NCBI GenBank assembly: GCA_003833135.1
Contig: QZLH01000044.1
Span: 70,561 to 97,666, forward strand
Source: Oehlia diaphana
Lineage: Eukaryota; Glomeromycota; Glomeromycetes; Glomerales; Glomeraceae
Direction: 5' to 3'
DNA length: 27,106 nt
Part shown: positions 1 through 8,897 of the stretch, in pieces
Layout: every line of letters starts with the position of its first letter
Numbering within the stretch: the stretch's first letter is position 1
Position numbers and translations under genes: made by a program
Notes under the pieces: model-generated
Databases searched by the model: none
The model's input: the letters and a program-made list of their open reading frames with translations, nothing else
What the model was told of the DNA's origin: nothing

Positions 1-480
1 GAGGACTAACATGGTCTATTGTCCTCAATATGAGAATGATAATGTCCTTGATGGTGAGGTCCAGTATGGTCCGTTATTATGGACAATAATATCCTTACTT
101 TTAGACCAATCAGAGCCCGTGAGCTGTATATGCCCATGGGTAGTTTATAAGCTAGGATCTGGTGCACAAAAAAACTATGTCGATCATTTGGCTGGACTGC
201 AGTCTTGCATTTTTTTGTGGCACAGTAAGAGGACTGACCAGTCCTCATACCGGTCTTCATATAATAAATGATTTTTGTATTTACTTTAAAGCTAAAAAAA
301 AAATTTTTATTTGTAAAAAAAAAAAAAGAAAAAGAAAAAGACTGACGGTCTCATTGTATGTGATATGGGACCGAAAAACCGCAGCCCTACACCAAGACAG
401 ACCAGTCCATCTTTTTAAGGTGTAAGACCGTAGGACCATGGTCTTTTAGGACCCTTAACACGGACCAGTCGATTTCGCAA
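1..480. repeat. Mobile-element-like debris rich in GACCAGTC/GAGGAC palindromes
   Basis: I see no credible gene here. The stretch is less AT-rich than most of the window and contains several short palindromes built on related words: GAGGAC at 1-6 with its complement at 21-26; GACTGCAGTC at 195-204; GAGGACTG-AC-CAGTCCTC at 229-246; GACCATGGTC at 434-443. GACCAGTC-like words recur near 396 and 462. An A-rich run lies at about 293-340. Repeated palindromic words of this kind are typical of terminal or subterminal parts of non-autonomous DNA transposons. No complete element with paired ends and a target duplication could be delimited. Overlapping ORFs at the left edge have no recognisable content. 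Confidence 0.4.
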
Positions 481-483
481 TAG

Positions 484-962
484 AACTTACTCCAAACCGC
501 AAAGACTGTCAGTGTGGCAGAAGTAAAGGACGAAGATTTTTTTAAGGGTATTTTTCAGAGTGCCGTACAGCTCAAATCTGCATTATCAAACCGTAAACAC
601 AAGGCAAATAAGATGGAGGAAGAAAGTATTTGTGGGTGAGGTATTTGGAATCATCACGGATGCAAAAGAATGGTATTTATGGAATGTTCGCTCAATGATC
701 AAGACAGGCTAAGATTCAAACTAACAGAACCTGTGGTCATTGTATATAATGACGAGAATATGAAAAATATGGTTAGGAAAGTTCTCGGTAATATTGTGTG
801 GTTGTTGGAGGAGGTGCAGGAACGGACTTAGCTCTTGACGTAGGTAATGAGAGGGAAATAAAAAGGGTGAAGTCGTTGGTTAATCTATGTCTTAGCATAA
901 CCATTATGTATAGTGAGCCGAGTCCAGAAGCATTAAATTTATTACTTCTCTCACCTGTATAG
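484..962 (+). pseudogene. Broken ORF, PD-(D/E)XK-like/CRN-type C-terminal region
   Basis: Coding-like sequence survives in pieces across three frames. Frame 1 (484-639) reads through AEVKDEDF and a QSAVQLKSAL stretch, then stops at TGA 637. Frame 2 (about 635-676) carries FGIITDAKEWY. Frame 1 resumes at about 676 (FMECSLNDQ...EPVVIVYNDENM...VRKVLGNIVWLLEEVQ) and stops at TAG 829. Frame 3 (828-962) continues ALDVGNEREIKRVKS to TAG 960. An E-x-K motif followed by a conserved glutamine recalls PD-(D/E)XK nuclease folds. From memory, similar regions occur in Rhizophagus proteins, some annotated as Crinkler-like. At least three shifts and two stops make it non-functional. No start and no N-terminal part is visible, so it is a fragment. 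Family assignment is tentative; decay is clear. Confidence 0.5.
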
Positions 963-963
963 T

Positions 964-975
964 GGGACGCGTCCC
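964..975. repeat. Perfect 12-bp palindrome GGGACGCGTCCC
   Basis: GGGACGCGTCCC is a perfect GC-rich palindrome in very AT-rich surroundings, one base after the last stop of the broken ORF ending at 962. It could be a mobile-element terminus or a protein-binding site; only the symmetry is seen. Confidence 0.45.
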
Positions 976-1230
976 GAATCATTGTATTTATATTTTATCT
1001 GCATTAATAGTATTAATAAAATTTATTTTATGCGATCATATACACGAAACACATACACGTTTGAAAATTAAGCTCAATGTGGACAAGTCTCATTTTTAAA
1101 AAAAAAAAAATGAAAGTACTTGGCCAGTCGAAAAAGTTAAATTCTTTACAATTTTTAGGTATATAAGATGCCCTTCGTTAGCTACAAATTTATCTTATAA
1201 AAAGAAAGCCTCACAGGCTAAAAAAGTGAA

Positions 1231-1258
1231 GGTTAGGGTTAGGGTATTAGGATTAGGT
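1231..1258 (+). repeat. Interstitial telomere-like TTAGGG tract
   Basis: The sequence GGTTAGGGTTAGGG is followed by the degenerate variants TATTAGGATTAGG. TTAGGG is the telomere repeat of most fungi. The tract has only two exact copies, so it could be a healed break, a telomere-linked element end, or chance. Confidence 0.4.
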
Positions 1259-1420
1259 TTTGTTAGTTTATTTAGCACATGACGATAGGTTAATATTTTA
1301 AAGCATGGTTTTTTGACTAAATTAATATATTATAGGAGTCAAAAAAGATCACTGCGGACTTTGCGTATATCTGATATAATGATTAATCAATTACGTAATC
1401 GGTTAAGTATATTTTTAAGA

Positions 1421-1430
1421 TATAAATTTA
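1421..1430 (+). promoter_or_regulatory. TATA-like box upstream of the three-exon gene
   Basis: TATAAATTTA lies about 110 nt before the ATG at 1532, followed by a pyrimidine-rich leader (about 1465-1530). This is a plausible fungal core promoter, but TATA-like words are common in DNA this AT-rich. Confidence 0.3.
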
Positions 1431-1531
1431 ATCCTCATCATCACTATCTGATTTATAGTTATTTCTATTCTTTTTCCAAAAAGCGAATATATTTTTTCAC
1501 ATAAACTCAAGACTTCTTTTTTTTTTTCATA

Positions 1532-2218
1532 ATGGCTGACCAACAACAACAACTTAACCATATTCAAGACAAGCAACCTAACAAACAACAGAACGGTCAC
1601 CCGCAGCAGTGGTACACAAGACTGTTAGGAAATTCGAAAAAAATTTATGGTAAAAAATGTTTCTGCACCATTTCTTTGCTAGTCGACATGTCAATAAATC
1701 TGTATATAATCTATATATATATCTTTAGATTATGTTGTTATTTTAATGAGATTCGTTCAAGTCGCTATATTTATCGGATCGCTAATGTCCTTTGTAATTT
1801 ACGCGGTCCAAATAAATAACGTATGTACAATAATCTCAAATTGTGCCATCTGTTTCTTATGATAACATCTTGATTTTTTTAGAAAATTACGATAATGAAT
1901 AAAGATATAAAAGAAGAAATGAAATCTGGGTTCAAAGAGATTTCTAAAGAGATTTCCTTTATTCATAAAGAGATTGATACTACGAATAAGGAGATTTCCT
2001 TAATTCATAAAGAGATTGATACTACGAATAAGGAGATTTCCTTAATTCATAAAGAGATTTCCTTTATTCATGAAGAAATTTCCACTATGAACAAATTATT
2101 TGAAAATAAAATTCATCTCATTAATCAAGAGATTGCTTTTATGTATAAAGTATGTGAAAGTAGAATCAGTCTCGTCAATCAAACAATGGTCAATAATCTA
2201 CGTGAAAGATGGTATTAA
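1532..2218 (+). CDS. Small single-pass membrane protein with heptad-like repeats (3 exons)
   Basis: Exons are 1532-1649, 1729-1820 and 1883-2218, with introns of 79 nt (GTAAAA...TTTAG) and 62 nt (GTATGT...TTTAG). Joined, they give 181 aa in one frame. Residues 1-39 are Gln/Asn-rich and hydrophilic. Residues about 42-66 (VVILMRFVQVAIFIGSLMSF onward) form one hydrophobic, probably membrane-spanning segment, encoded entirely by exon 2. Residues 71-181 are repeated KEIS.IHKEID-type segments with heptad-like spacing, likely a coiled coil. The last exon holds a perfect 42-bp tandem duplication. The layout resembles membrane-anchored coiled-coil tethers such as the DUF1640/CCDC90 group, but no family signature was recognised. 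Without splicing, the membrane segment is invisible because the unspliced frames read other residues. Function is unknown. Confidence 0.78.
1967..2050 (+). repeat. Perfect 42-bp tandem duplication inside the coiled-coil exon
   Basis: Units 1967-2008 and 2009-2050 are identical at all 42 positions and encode the 14-residue block KEIDTTNKEISLIH twice. Fourteen residues equal two heptads, so the duplication lengthens the putative coiled coil without breaking its register. A related partial unit (AAAGAGATTTCC) follows. Confidence 0.9.
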
Positions 2219-4053
2219 TTTAGATTGAATAAATTATGGAGTCCGTCATACTTATCGTCCTTTATTCGTAGCAAATTAGAGTATTACTTGGTATTTTTTT
2301 TGCGCAACAAAGCACCAAAGCACTTATCCTCATATACAGCAGTTTAGCAAATAACATTTCTCAAAAATACTATATCACTTTTTCTGTCTTATTAAAGGTA
2401 ATGCAACACACACATGCTTTTAAAATTGCATAATAAAAGTTTTATTATATTTATATTATTGAATAATACATAATAATACATGATAAATATTTAGCTATTT
2501 ATAATGAAGTGGGTAGTGGTCGTTTAAAGGGAGAAATCACTCAAGCCCTGACCCATAAAATGAGTGTTTCTTCTCAATACTCCACATTACTAAATAATTT
2601 TTCGTTATTCTTGCTATCTATCCATAAACCAATACCATATAACGTACTAATGTAATCGTCTCTCTTCTTGAATAGTATTCTTTCTGATTTTTCCCCAAGT
2701 GCACGAATTTCTCTTCCAAGTAAATTTTTTTTTGTCTCTTATTTGATTGAATTAGTTCCAGATGGTTAAGCTAATACCTCTGAATGTTATATAAGTTATT
2801 TAAGTAGATGAAAGATTGCTTATCAGAACTTCCAGTACTAATAGACTGCGATGCACAAAAATACATGCCAGAACTTTCAGGAAAAACGTACGCAAGCAAC
2901 GGTTAAATTTTGACCGTCTTGGCAGGGTTTGTTAATGGACTGTGATGCGAGAACTTTCGAGTAAAAAATCATGATGAAAGTAACGCTGACATACCCGGTC
3001 CTAAAGGGATCTCCGTGAGGCGCTAAAAATAGATGACTGCGGCATTTTATACGAGTGAACATATTTCAATGAATTGTTAATACATCAGATGCTTGAGATA
3101 ATATGAAATAAATAACGCATCTACTACAACTAAAATAATAGCTAGTTTACTATTTTTTTTTATCTTATCATAAGACATGTTTCCGATAGAGAACGGACTA
3201 CGTTGTTTATCAAATGGACTTTTTGATAAGTTTAAAAATCCTTTGAGAAAGCATGAATACTTAGGATGGCACGTGATTTAAATAAGATGCTTTAAAACAG
3301 TTTTTTATTGTTTTAAAACTTTTTTTTTTTGTTTTAAAAAATTGGTCGGATTATTGCGTAATTATTTTTAATGACCTTTTTTTTATTTTCAAGCAACCTT
3401 TTTTTAATCTCGTGGAAGACCATCATCAGAAGACGTCCGTAAGCACTTTGAAAAGTTACGAAAACACCTTGTCAAAAGTGTGCAATTATTGTGGAAATGA
3501 CATTTATTTGATCGATTAGAAGATTTAAAATTAATATATTATATAATTTTTTTTTTTTAAGAGTTACTGCAAATTTTATTTAACGAATAATAGAGGATCA
3601 CTAGTAAGGTCGGTCCCTAAATATATATTATATAATAAAGTGCTTAAATTTTTATTGCAAATATGTATTACGTAATAAAGGCTAGTAATTACGGCATTAC
3701 GCCAACACTATTTAAAAGAAAAATTAATTTAATACGTTAAGAGTAATATAAAGTTTGAATATTATTATGACAATTTCTAATTTTATGTTGCTTATTCAAT
3801 AATACATATATATATCTTTTATTATACTAGACCTATAATAAAAAATATTTATGAATCTTTTAATTATTTAAATTAGATTTAACGCCAAAGAATTTAATTG
3901 ATTGATTTACGTTAGGAGCAAACAGAAGGCAAATTTGTTCAAATAAAATCAAAAACTTGTAAGTTCATTAAACTTACAATGTAAAAATAAATATAAGATA
4001 TAAACATACAAATAAATAACCTACATAGACTTGAACTTAGGCTTCTTTCATTA
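2219..4053. other. Intergenic region with a less AT-rich island
   Basis: No supported gene. Most is very AT-rich with T-runs (about 3149, 3319, 3378, 3548). An island at about 2830-3060 is richer in G and C. In it, near-copies of the words RCTGYGATGC and AGAACTTTC occur near 2848/2872 and 2940/2950. A 61-residue ORF on the minus strand (2877-3062) spans the island but has no recognisable domain. The island looks like a remnant of a dispersed repeat. Confidence 0.4.
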
Positions 4054-5540
4054 TTATTTGATATACTTCATAATCATTCCTCTAAAATATTCTTCATCTC
4101 TTATCTTTTTTTCATAACATGTTTGTTTACACTGACAAATATTATATTTTTCAAATCATAATTATCATTCACCTTTAAACAAAGGTCCAAATTGAATGCA
4201 GGGCCATATCCATTGCAATAAAACAACGATTGACTTATACATTTTACATGACTTAAAATTGAATCTTTAAAATTATCCTTACTTTTAAAAGAAAATATAA
4301 AGCTATCCTTTGTTTCGCCAAATTCACCATCAAATATTTTCATATTAAAGGATTATATCCTCCAAGAATTTCTCCTGTTCCTGATACTTTAATGAACGTA
4401 ACAGTGTGAGGTATATTGTCACATAATTCGTGAAATCTTTTAGGAGTATATCCATCTCGGCTTCCCCTTAATAATAATCTAAATCTATATGGTAAATAAA
4501 ATTCTCTTGCATAAGAAAATTTACTTTTAATATCTATTTTATCGATCCACCTTGAAATTAAGAAAACAATATTTAAATTAACAATTTTTGAATCAATAAT
4601 TCCATCAATATTTCTATGTCGAGGAAGTAAAATGCCATCATTTGGTTCACTATTAGGATTCAAGTAAGAATTCAGCGACTCCTCATAAAGTTGGGATCTT
4701 AAAATTTTTTATAAGGACGAACTTTTTGCACGAATTCTTCGGATGAAAGACTAAAAAATCTGATTAAAGGTAAACAATGTTGCAAAGTATTTTTCATTAC
4801 TTCGAAATCATCATCTGACCAAGTCACTGGATCTGATATAAACGTAGGATTTTTTTCGAGACTCCATTTTAATACATATTCCCAAATTTCAATTTCTTTC
4901 ATTTGTAAATCATCTCTTTTAATGAGTGAAACTAAAGATTTTCCCGGAAGCAATGTAAAATCCAATGAATTAAATACTTTTTCTGGTGATTTAGCTATAA
5001 AATCCACATAATTGTTGAAGTTCTAAAAAAGAACTAGATTGAAAGCTTATTTGAAGAGTAATTTCAAAATTCTGTTTAATCCATTCAGATTTATTTTCAA
5101 TTAAATATTCTTGTAAATAATTAACTAGTTCTTGAAGAAGAAGCTCATCAGCAGCAGTTAAAATTTCTAAAATTTCTGAAGTTTCGTTTTCATATAACGA
5201 AATGACACCACCATAAATATATCTATATTGTAAGATTTATGTTAGTTTAAATTATCCAAAATATTAATAAGAACTAAATAATTAATACTTACCTTAAAAT
5301 AATCTTTAAGAGTTTTGGTGAAATATTTGGCAACTTAATATGAGCTAAGCTATCATTCTTTTTATTTGAAGCAAAATTTCGTCGGAAAAATGGCGAACGG
5401 TAACACAGGATAATCATATGTGCACGAAATATTTTTACGTTTGGATCTTTACCAACTTCAATTGTAATATCGTTATATTCTTCATCATCTAAAATTTCAA
5501 TATAATTTTTACTTAATCTAGAAAAAAATTGTGTTGACAT
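4054..5540 (-). pseudogene. BTB-BACK-TLDc gene broken by four frameshifts
   Basis: Exon 1 (5540-5293) encodes a BTB/POZ start: DITIEVG, FRAHMIILCYRSPFF, LPNISPKLLKIIL. A 70-nt intron (5292-5223, GTAAGT...ATAG) joins it to RYIYGGVISLYENET and the rest of the BTB domain, then a BACK region. The frame then breaks near 5004-5010 (after LELQQL, before DFIAKSPEKVF), near 4700-4707 (A-run after VRPYKK), near 4340-4345 (after GGYNPLI, before KIFDGEFGE) and near 4133-4140 (before QCKQTCYEKKIRDEEYF). The last frame ends at 4054. The C-terminal part (SKIVNLNIVFLISRWID...GGYNPL...KDSFIFSF) is a TLDc domain. The family comprises BTB adaptors, often linked to Cullin-3 ubiquitin ligases, and is expanded in Glomeromycotina. 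Splice sites remain clean, so decay seems recent. Several small sequencing errors are a less likely alternative. Confidence 0.8.
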
Positions 5541-6278
5541 TCTTTATTTCGAGTCGAGAAATATAAATTGAATTGAACGATTAAACAAAAAGGAAATTTA
5601 TTATATATATATGCGGATTTCATGTGAAAAAAGGAAGATAATATGTATAGAAATGGTTAAAGTATGTTAATCTAAAATACATTTGACTTAAATTGGTTAG
5701 CAAATGTTTATCACATAATTTCGTTAAAGTTGGCCAAGTTTCAATTCCGGCCAGAATTAGGTTTATTTTTTATTTTTATCATATATATTTTCAGCAGGAG
5801 CGACTGTTTCATCAACTTTATCTAGATTTTTGCTTATAGCGCTACTTTGTTACTTCAAAGGTTCTATTTTTATTTGTATTATACATATTAAAACCTTGAG
5901 ATAAATTATTATTAGACCCTTCGCTCGGCTTACAAGTTGCAACCAAGGTAACCAAGGCACGTTATTTCTTTCTTTTTATTTCATTTTTATATTTTACCTT
6001 TCGCTAACCTTATTTTATTCTTTTTAAGTCCTTTGGCTCTTTGCAATTAAGATGTGTTCAGTATTACATAGACGCGATTTCGTGAAGTTTTTATTTTTTT
6101 TATTTCGTCTCCGGTCAAGTCTACCACTTAAATCAATTAAATCAAGACCTAGGACAAGCTAAATCTGCTCTAGAGTGTCTTATTGCCTTATTAATTTAGT
6201 AAGACTTCTGGTAACCCCTGCAGGTTTTGTTATTAACTTTATTTTATCTTATAGATCCTTTGGTTCTCTATAATTAAG
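5541..6278. other. Intergenic, with GGCC palindromes and a diverged short repeat
   Basis: No gene. Two GGCC-centred palindromes lie close together: TTGGCCAA at 5730-5737 and AATTCCGGCCAGAATT at 5743-5758, the second imperfect. Two related stretches, about 6009-6056 and 6239-6285, share a TCCTTTGG-CTCT-AATTAAG skeleton and look like diverged copies of one repeat. Confidence 0.35.
5600..5612 (-). promoter_or_regulatory. TATA-like box upstream of the BTB-TLDc pseudogene
   Basis: On the minus strand an ATATATATATAA run lies about 60-70 nt before the ATG at 5540, a sensible core-promoter distance. It is only suggestive because of the AT-rich background. Confidence 0.3.
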
Positions 6279-6840
6279 GTGTTGGTTTTTATTTTTATTA
6301 TTTATTTTTTTTATTTCGTTCATTATATTTCGTTTCTTACTAACTTATATTATGAGTTTTGTTTTTTACTTGGTTCTTTTATTTTTTTTTATCTTTTATT
6401 GTTCTTTTTATCTTTTGGTGCTTACATTTCTTGTTTCCAATTGTTGATTCGATTTATTTTTACTGTATTCCTTTCATATCATTATTTTCATTATTATTAT
6501 TTTTCCATCTCAATTTTTATTTCATTCTCATCTCCTATTATTATTTGCATTTCTTTTTCACTTTCCCTTTGTTTCTTTTGTTCCTTTTCACTCCCCTCTC
6601 GTTTCTTTTGCTCCTTTTCACTACCTTTCGTTTCTTTCGTTCCTTTTCACTCTCCTCTATTGCTTTGTTACTTTTGTTCCTTTCCCCTCTTCCTTCGTTT
6701 CTTTTGCCCTTTTTCATTTTTTTGTTGTTCTTCATTGTTTCTTTATTATATTTTATTGTTCCGATTTTTTGTTAACACTTTCTCTTTTTGTTATTTCATT
6801 ATTAAGTTTCTGTTATTCCTGTTAAAAAATTTCAGTTTAA
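6279..6840. repeat. Pyrimidine-rich low-complexity tract with degenerate tandem units
   Basis: Over 500 nt of the plus strand are dominated by T and C. Within about 6555-6710, units such as CGTTTCTTTTGCTCCTTTTC recur imperfectly about every 30-35 nt. The track is open in two plus frames (Phe/Ser/Leu-rich) and one minus frame (6541-6735, Lys/Arg/Asn-rich). I treat these as by-products of the composition, since skewed tracts lack stop codons by chance. A basic peptide from the minus strand cannot be ruled out. Confidence 0.55.
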
Positions 6841-6995
6841 ATAAAAAAAAGCTAAAATAAAAAAAGATTAAAATCAATGCTCTTCCAAATGGAAATATGA
6901 TTAAGAAGCTAAATTTTTTTCGATTAGTATTGCAAAAAAAAAAAAAATCAACATTAACCGGAACTGGATTAGGAACGAGTTATTTTAACTATCAT

Positions 6996-7022
6996 AAACA
7001 CGGTATAATAAATCAGGCGCAG
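6996..7022 (+). repeat. Dispersed repeat fragment, copy A (TCAGGCGCAG)
   Basis: AAACACGGTATAATAA followed by ATCAGGCGCAG matches AAACACGTTTAATAATCAGG followed by CGCAG at 10580-10604 apart from short gaps. The copies lie 3.6 kb apart in non-coding DNA on the same strand. Confidence 0.4.
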
Positions 7023-7423
7023 ACATATCACGAGTGCCGAATTTTTTTGGTTATTAAGCTTGATATAATAAATATATCTGAAAAGCCTTAATTCCTTAGT
7101 TGCATAAATATATTGCAAAAATAAATAGACCTTTTATTACGACCTATTTTAAGTTTATATTTATTTAGATTGGCTTTCAAATGATAGTTGGTATGTGATC
7201 GTCAGATGACTCGGTTCTTGAAGTTCAGAACGGTTTTTTATGGCAGAGATCCAGAAACTTAGATCGGTTCCAGAATTTACTCGAGTTGACTCATGTTGAA
7301 CCGTTTCCATCCTTATCTACAAGTTAATGTGAAATTTTATTATAATTTAATTATTAATAATGTTTTTACTTTGTTAAACAAATTTAGTATTACATTTTTT
7401 TTTTATTTTTCTAAAAAAAAATC

Positions 7424-7443
7424 GGTTGGCGTTTTTGGTAACT
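7424..7443 (+). repeat. Dispersed repeat fragment, 20-mer copy A
   Basis: GGTTGGCGTTTTTGGTAACT agrees at 18 of 20 positions with GGTTGACGTTTTTGGCAACT at 19161-19180. Both follow A/T homopolymer tracts and precede related ACTAGYGTTA words, which suggests two copies of one mobile element. Confidence 0.4.
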
Positions 7444-8897
7444 AGCGTTAGCGAAGAGCTATTTACAGTACTGAACTAGCAAAAACGATTTGTGTAACAA
7501 TACCTATCTGACCCTGAAATATGCCAAATAAATAAATGACTTTTGACCACTTGCCATAAAAAAATGATCATTTATCGGCGGAGTTTTTTTCTGAATTTTT
7601 TGTGGGGTAAGAAGTTCGTATGATCAATAATAAATTAATTAAGAGTTTAATAGTGAGAATGTGATGATATTAGTATCATATTTGATAAAATTATCAGGTA
7701 TAATAAGGAATGAATATTTAAATGTTAATGATACATATATTGCATTATATAGTAAACTATACTGACAAGTAATCACTTTTTAAAATCTCCTTTTATGTTG
7801 AATCTTCTCTTCAACGTTATGCTTTTTTATCAAAGTCCAAACGAAAAATTCTTAATGAAACCAATTTTCAGGTGAGAAAAAAAATTTAGCAATTATAAAA
7901 ACTTGACCATTTGTCATTATTAAAATTTTTTTAAACAAGAATAAAAAAACTTTGCGTTTATTACTAATAAAGCCTAAAATTCATTATTTTTTTTTTTAAA
8001 AAAAATGAAACTTACGGACTTTCTATCCTATTAAAAAATGTCCAGAAATCATTTTATAAAAAAGTCCAATTTTAGAAATATATAAACAAGTGGATCAAAA
8101 TGGATAGGTCAAAATCTATCTTTTGTGACATTTTATTTGTTATATTTTATTTGTATTTATATTAATGTAAATTGAATTCTGTAGTGGTTAGTATCTGTTT
8201 AGTTTTTTACTAATCAACTTTAATAACATTTAGAATATTGAACTAAATATAATTTTGCTAAACTACTCAATCAGTTGCTTTTTATAACAAGAGGGACAGG
8301 ATCAACAAATTGAGAGCTTTTAATACTTTTTAGCCCAAAGTTACTCACAAAACAAACTGACCAAAAAAATAAAACTAAAACAACACCAATTTTTTTTATA
8401 TTTTAGAATGAATTTTATTGCTAACTGAAAGCATACTATTAAATGTAAAGTTGATAACAATAATGGTTAAAACCTATTAACATTAATCATTTAACTAGGT
8501 TGTGTCGGTCTTATAGACCTAATAATGTTAAGGCATTTTATATACAGGAAAATTAGTTAAAGTTTTCTAATTGTTGGCTAGTAAAATTTAAGAGAAATAA
8601 TATTTGAAATATCATTTACATGATAAATCAGGTACAAATGGTTAACTTTTAGAAGAGAAAATAAACAATGATTAATTGGTAATTTTAGACGTACAAAAGC
8701 TCAAGTTAATTTTCTCTTTCTAGTACATTATTATGGAACTTTATTTATAAAGTTGTCATGGATAATAATAAAATTTTAAAAAAATTATTATTTATTAATG
8801 GATATTAAGGTAAGTAATTAATAAAGCAACTTCCATCATTTATAAAATTGGAAAAAATATATCTGTTATTTTAAATAACAACTAAAATACTAAATAA

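Larger units (their letters stand above)
976..1531. other. Intergenic, with a telomere-like tract
   Basis: AT-rich DNA without a supported gene. It contains an A-run near 1100, a small AGCCT/AGGCT inverted repeat near 1207, the telomere-like tract listed separately, and the putative promoter of the gene starting at 1532. An ORF at 1313-1504 looks like random AT-rich sequence and is not called. Confidence 0.5.
6841..8897. other. Intergenic, AT-rich, with scattered repeat fragments
   Basis: No supported gene. Fragments seen elsewhere in the window recur here: AAACACG...TCAGGCGCAG at 6996-7022 and GGTTGGCGTTTTTGGTAACT at 7424-7443. A less AT-rich patch at about 7195-7315 has several GGTTC/GAACC words, including an imperfect palindrome GTTCTTGAAGTTCAGAAC. 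A small GGTCT-TAT-AGACC hairpin lies near 8507. These look like worn mobile-element pieces. Confidence 0.35.

Noticed and set aside
11..425. Overlapping ORFs on both strands at the left edge
   Set aside because: No domain, atypical composition, and they run through palindromic repeat debris and an A-run.
773..982. Minus-strand ORF of 69 residues
   Set aside because: It is the antisense shadow of the broken ORF at 484-962.
1313..1504. Plus-strand ORF of 63 residues
   Set aside because: Generic AT-rich translation with a Phe/Tyr-rich end; it overlaps the putative promoter and leader of the gene at 1532.
1415..1600. Minus-strand ORF of 61 residues
   Set aside because: Antisense to exon 1 and leader of the three-exon gene, with no domain.
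2877..3062. Minus-strand ORF of 61 residues in the GC-richer island
   Set aside because: No recognisable domain or gene context; noted only as part of the island.
6279..6860. Phe/Ser-rich plus-strand ORFs and a Lys/Arg-rich minus-strand ORF
   Set aside because: Low-complexity pyrimidine tract gives open frames by chance; no domain or conserved pattern.
7195..7315. Possible tRNA in a patch with GGTTC/GAACC words
   Set aside because: No cloverleaf with paired acceptor, D, anticodon and T arms could be drawn.
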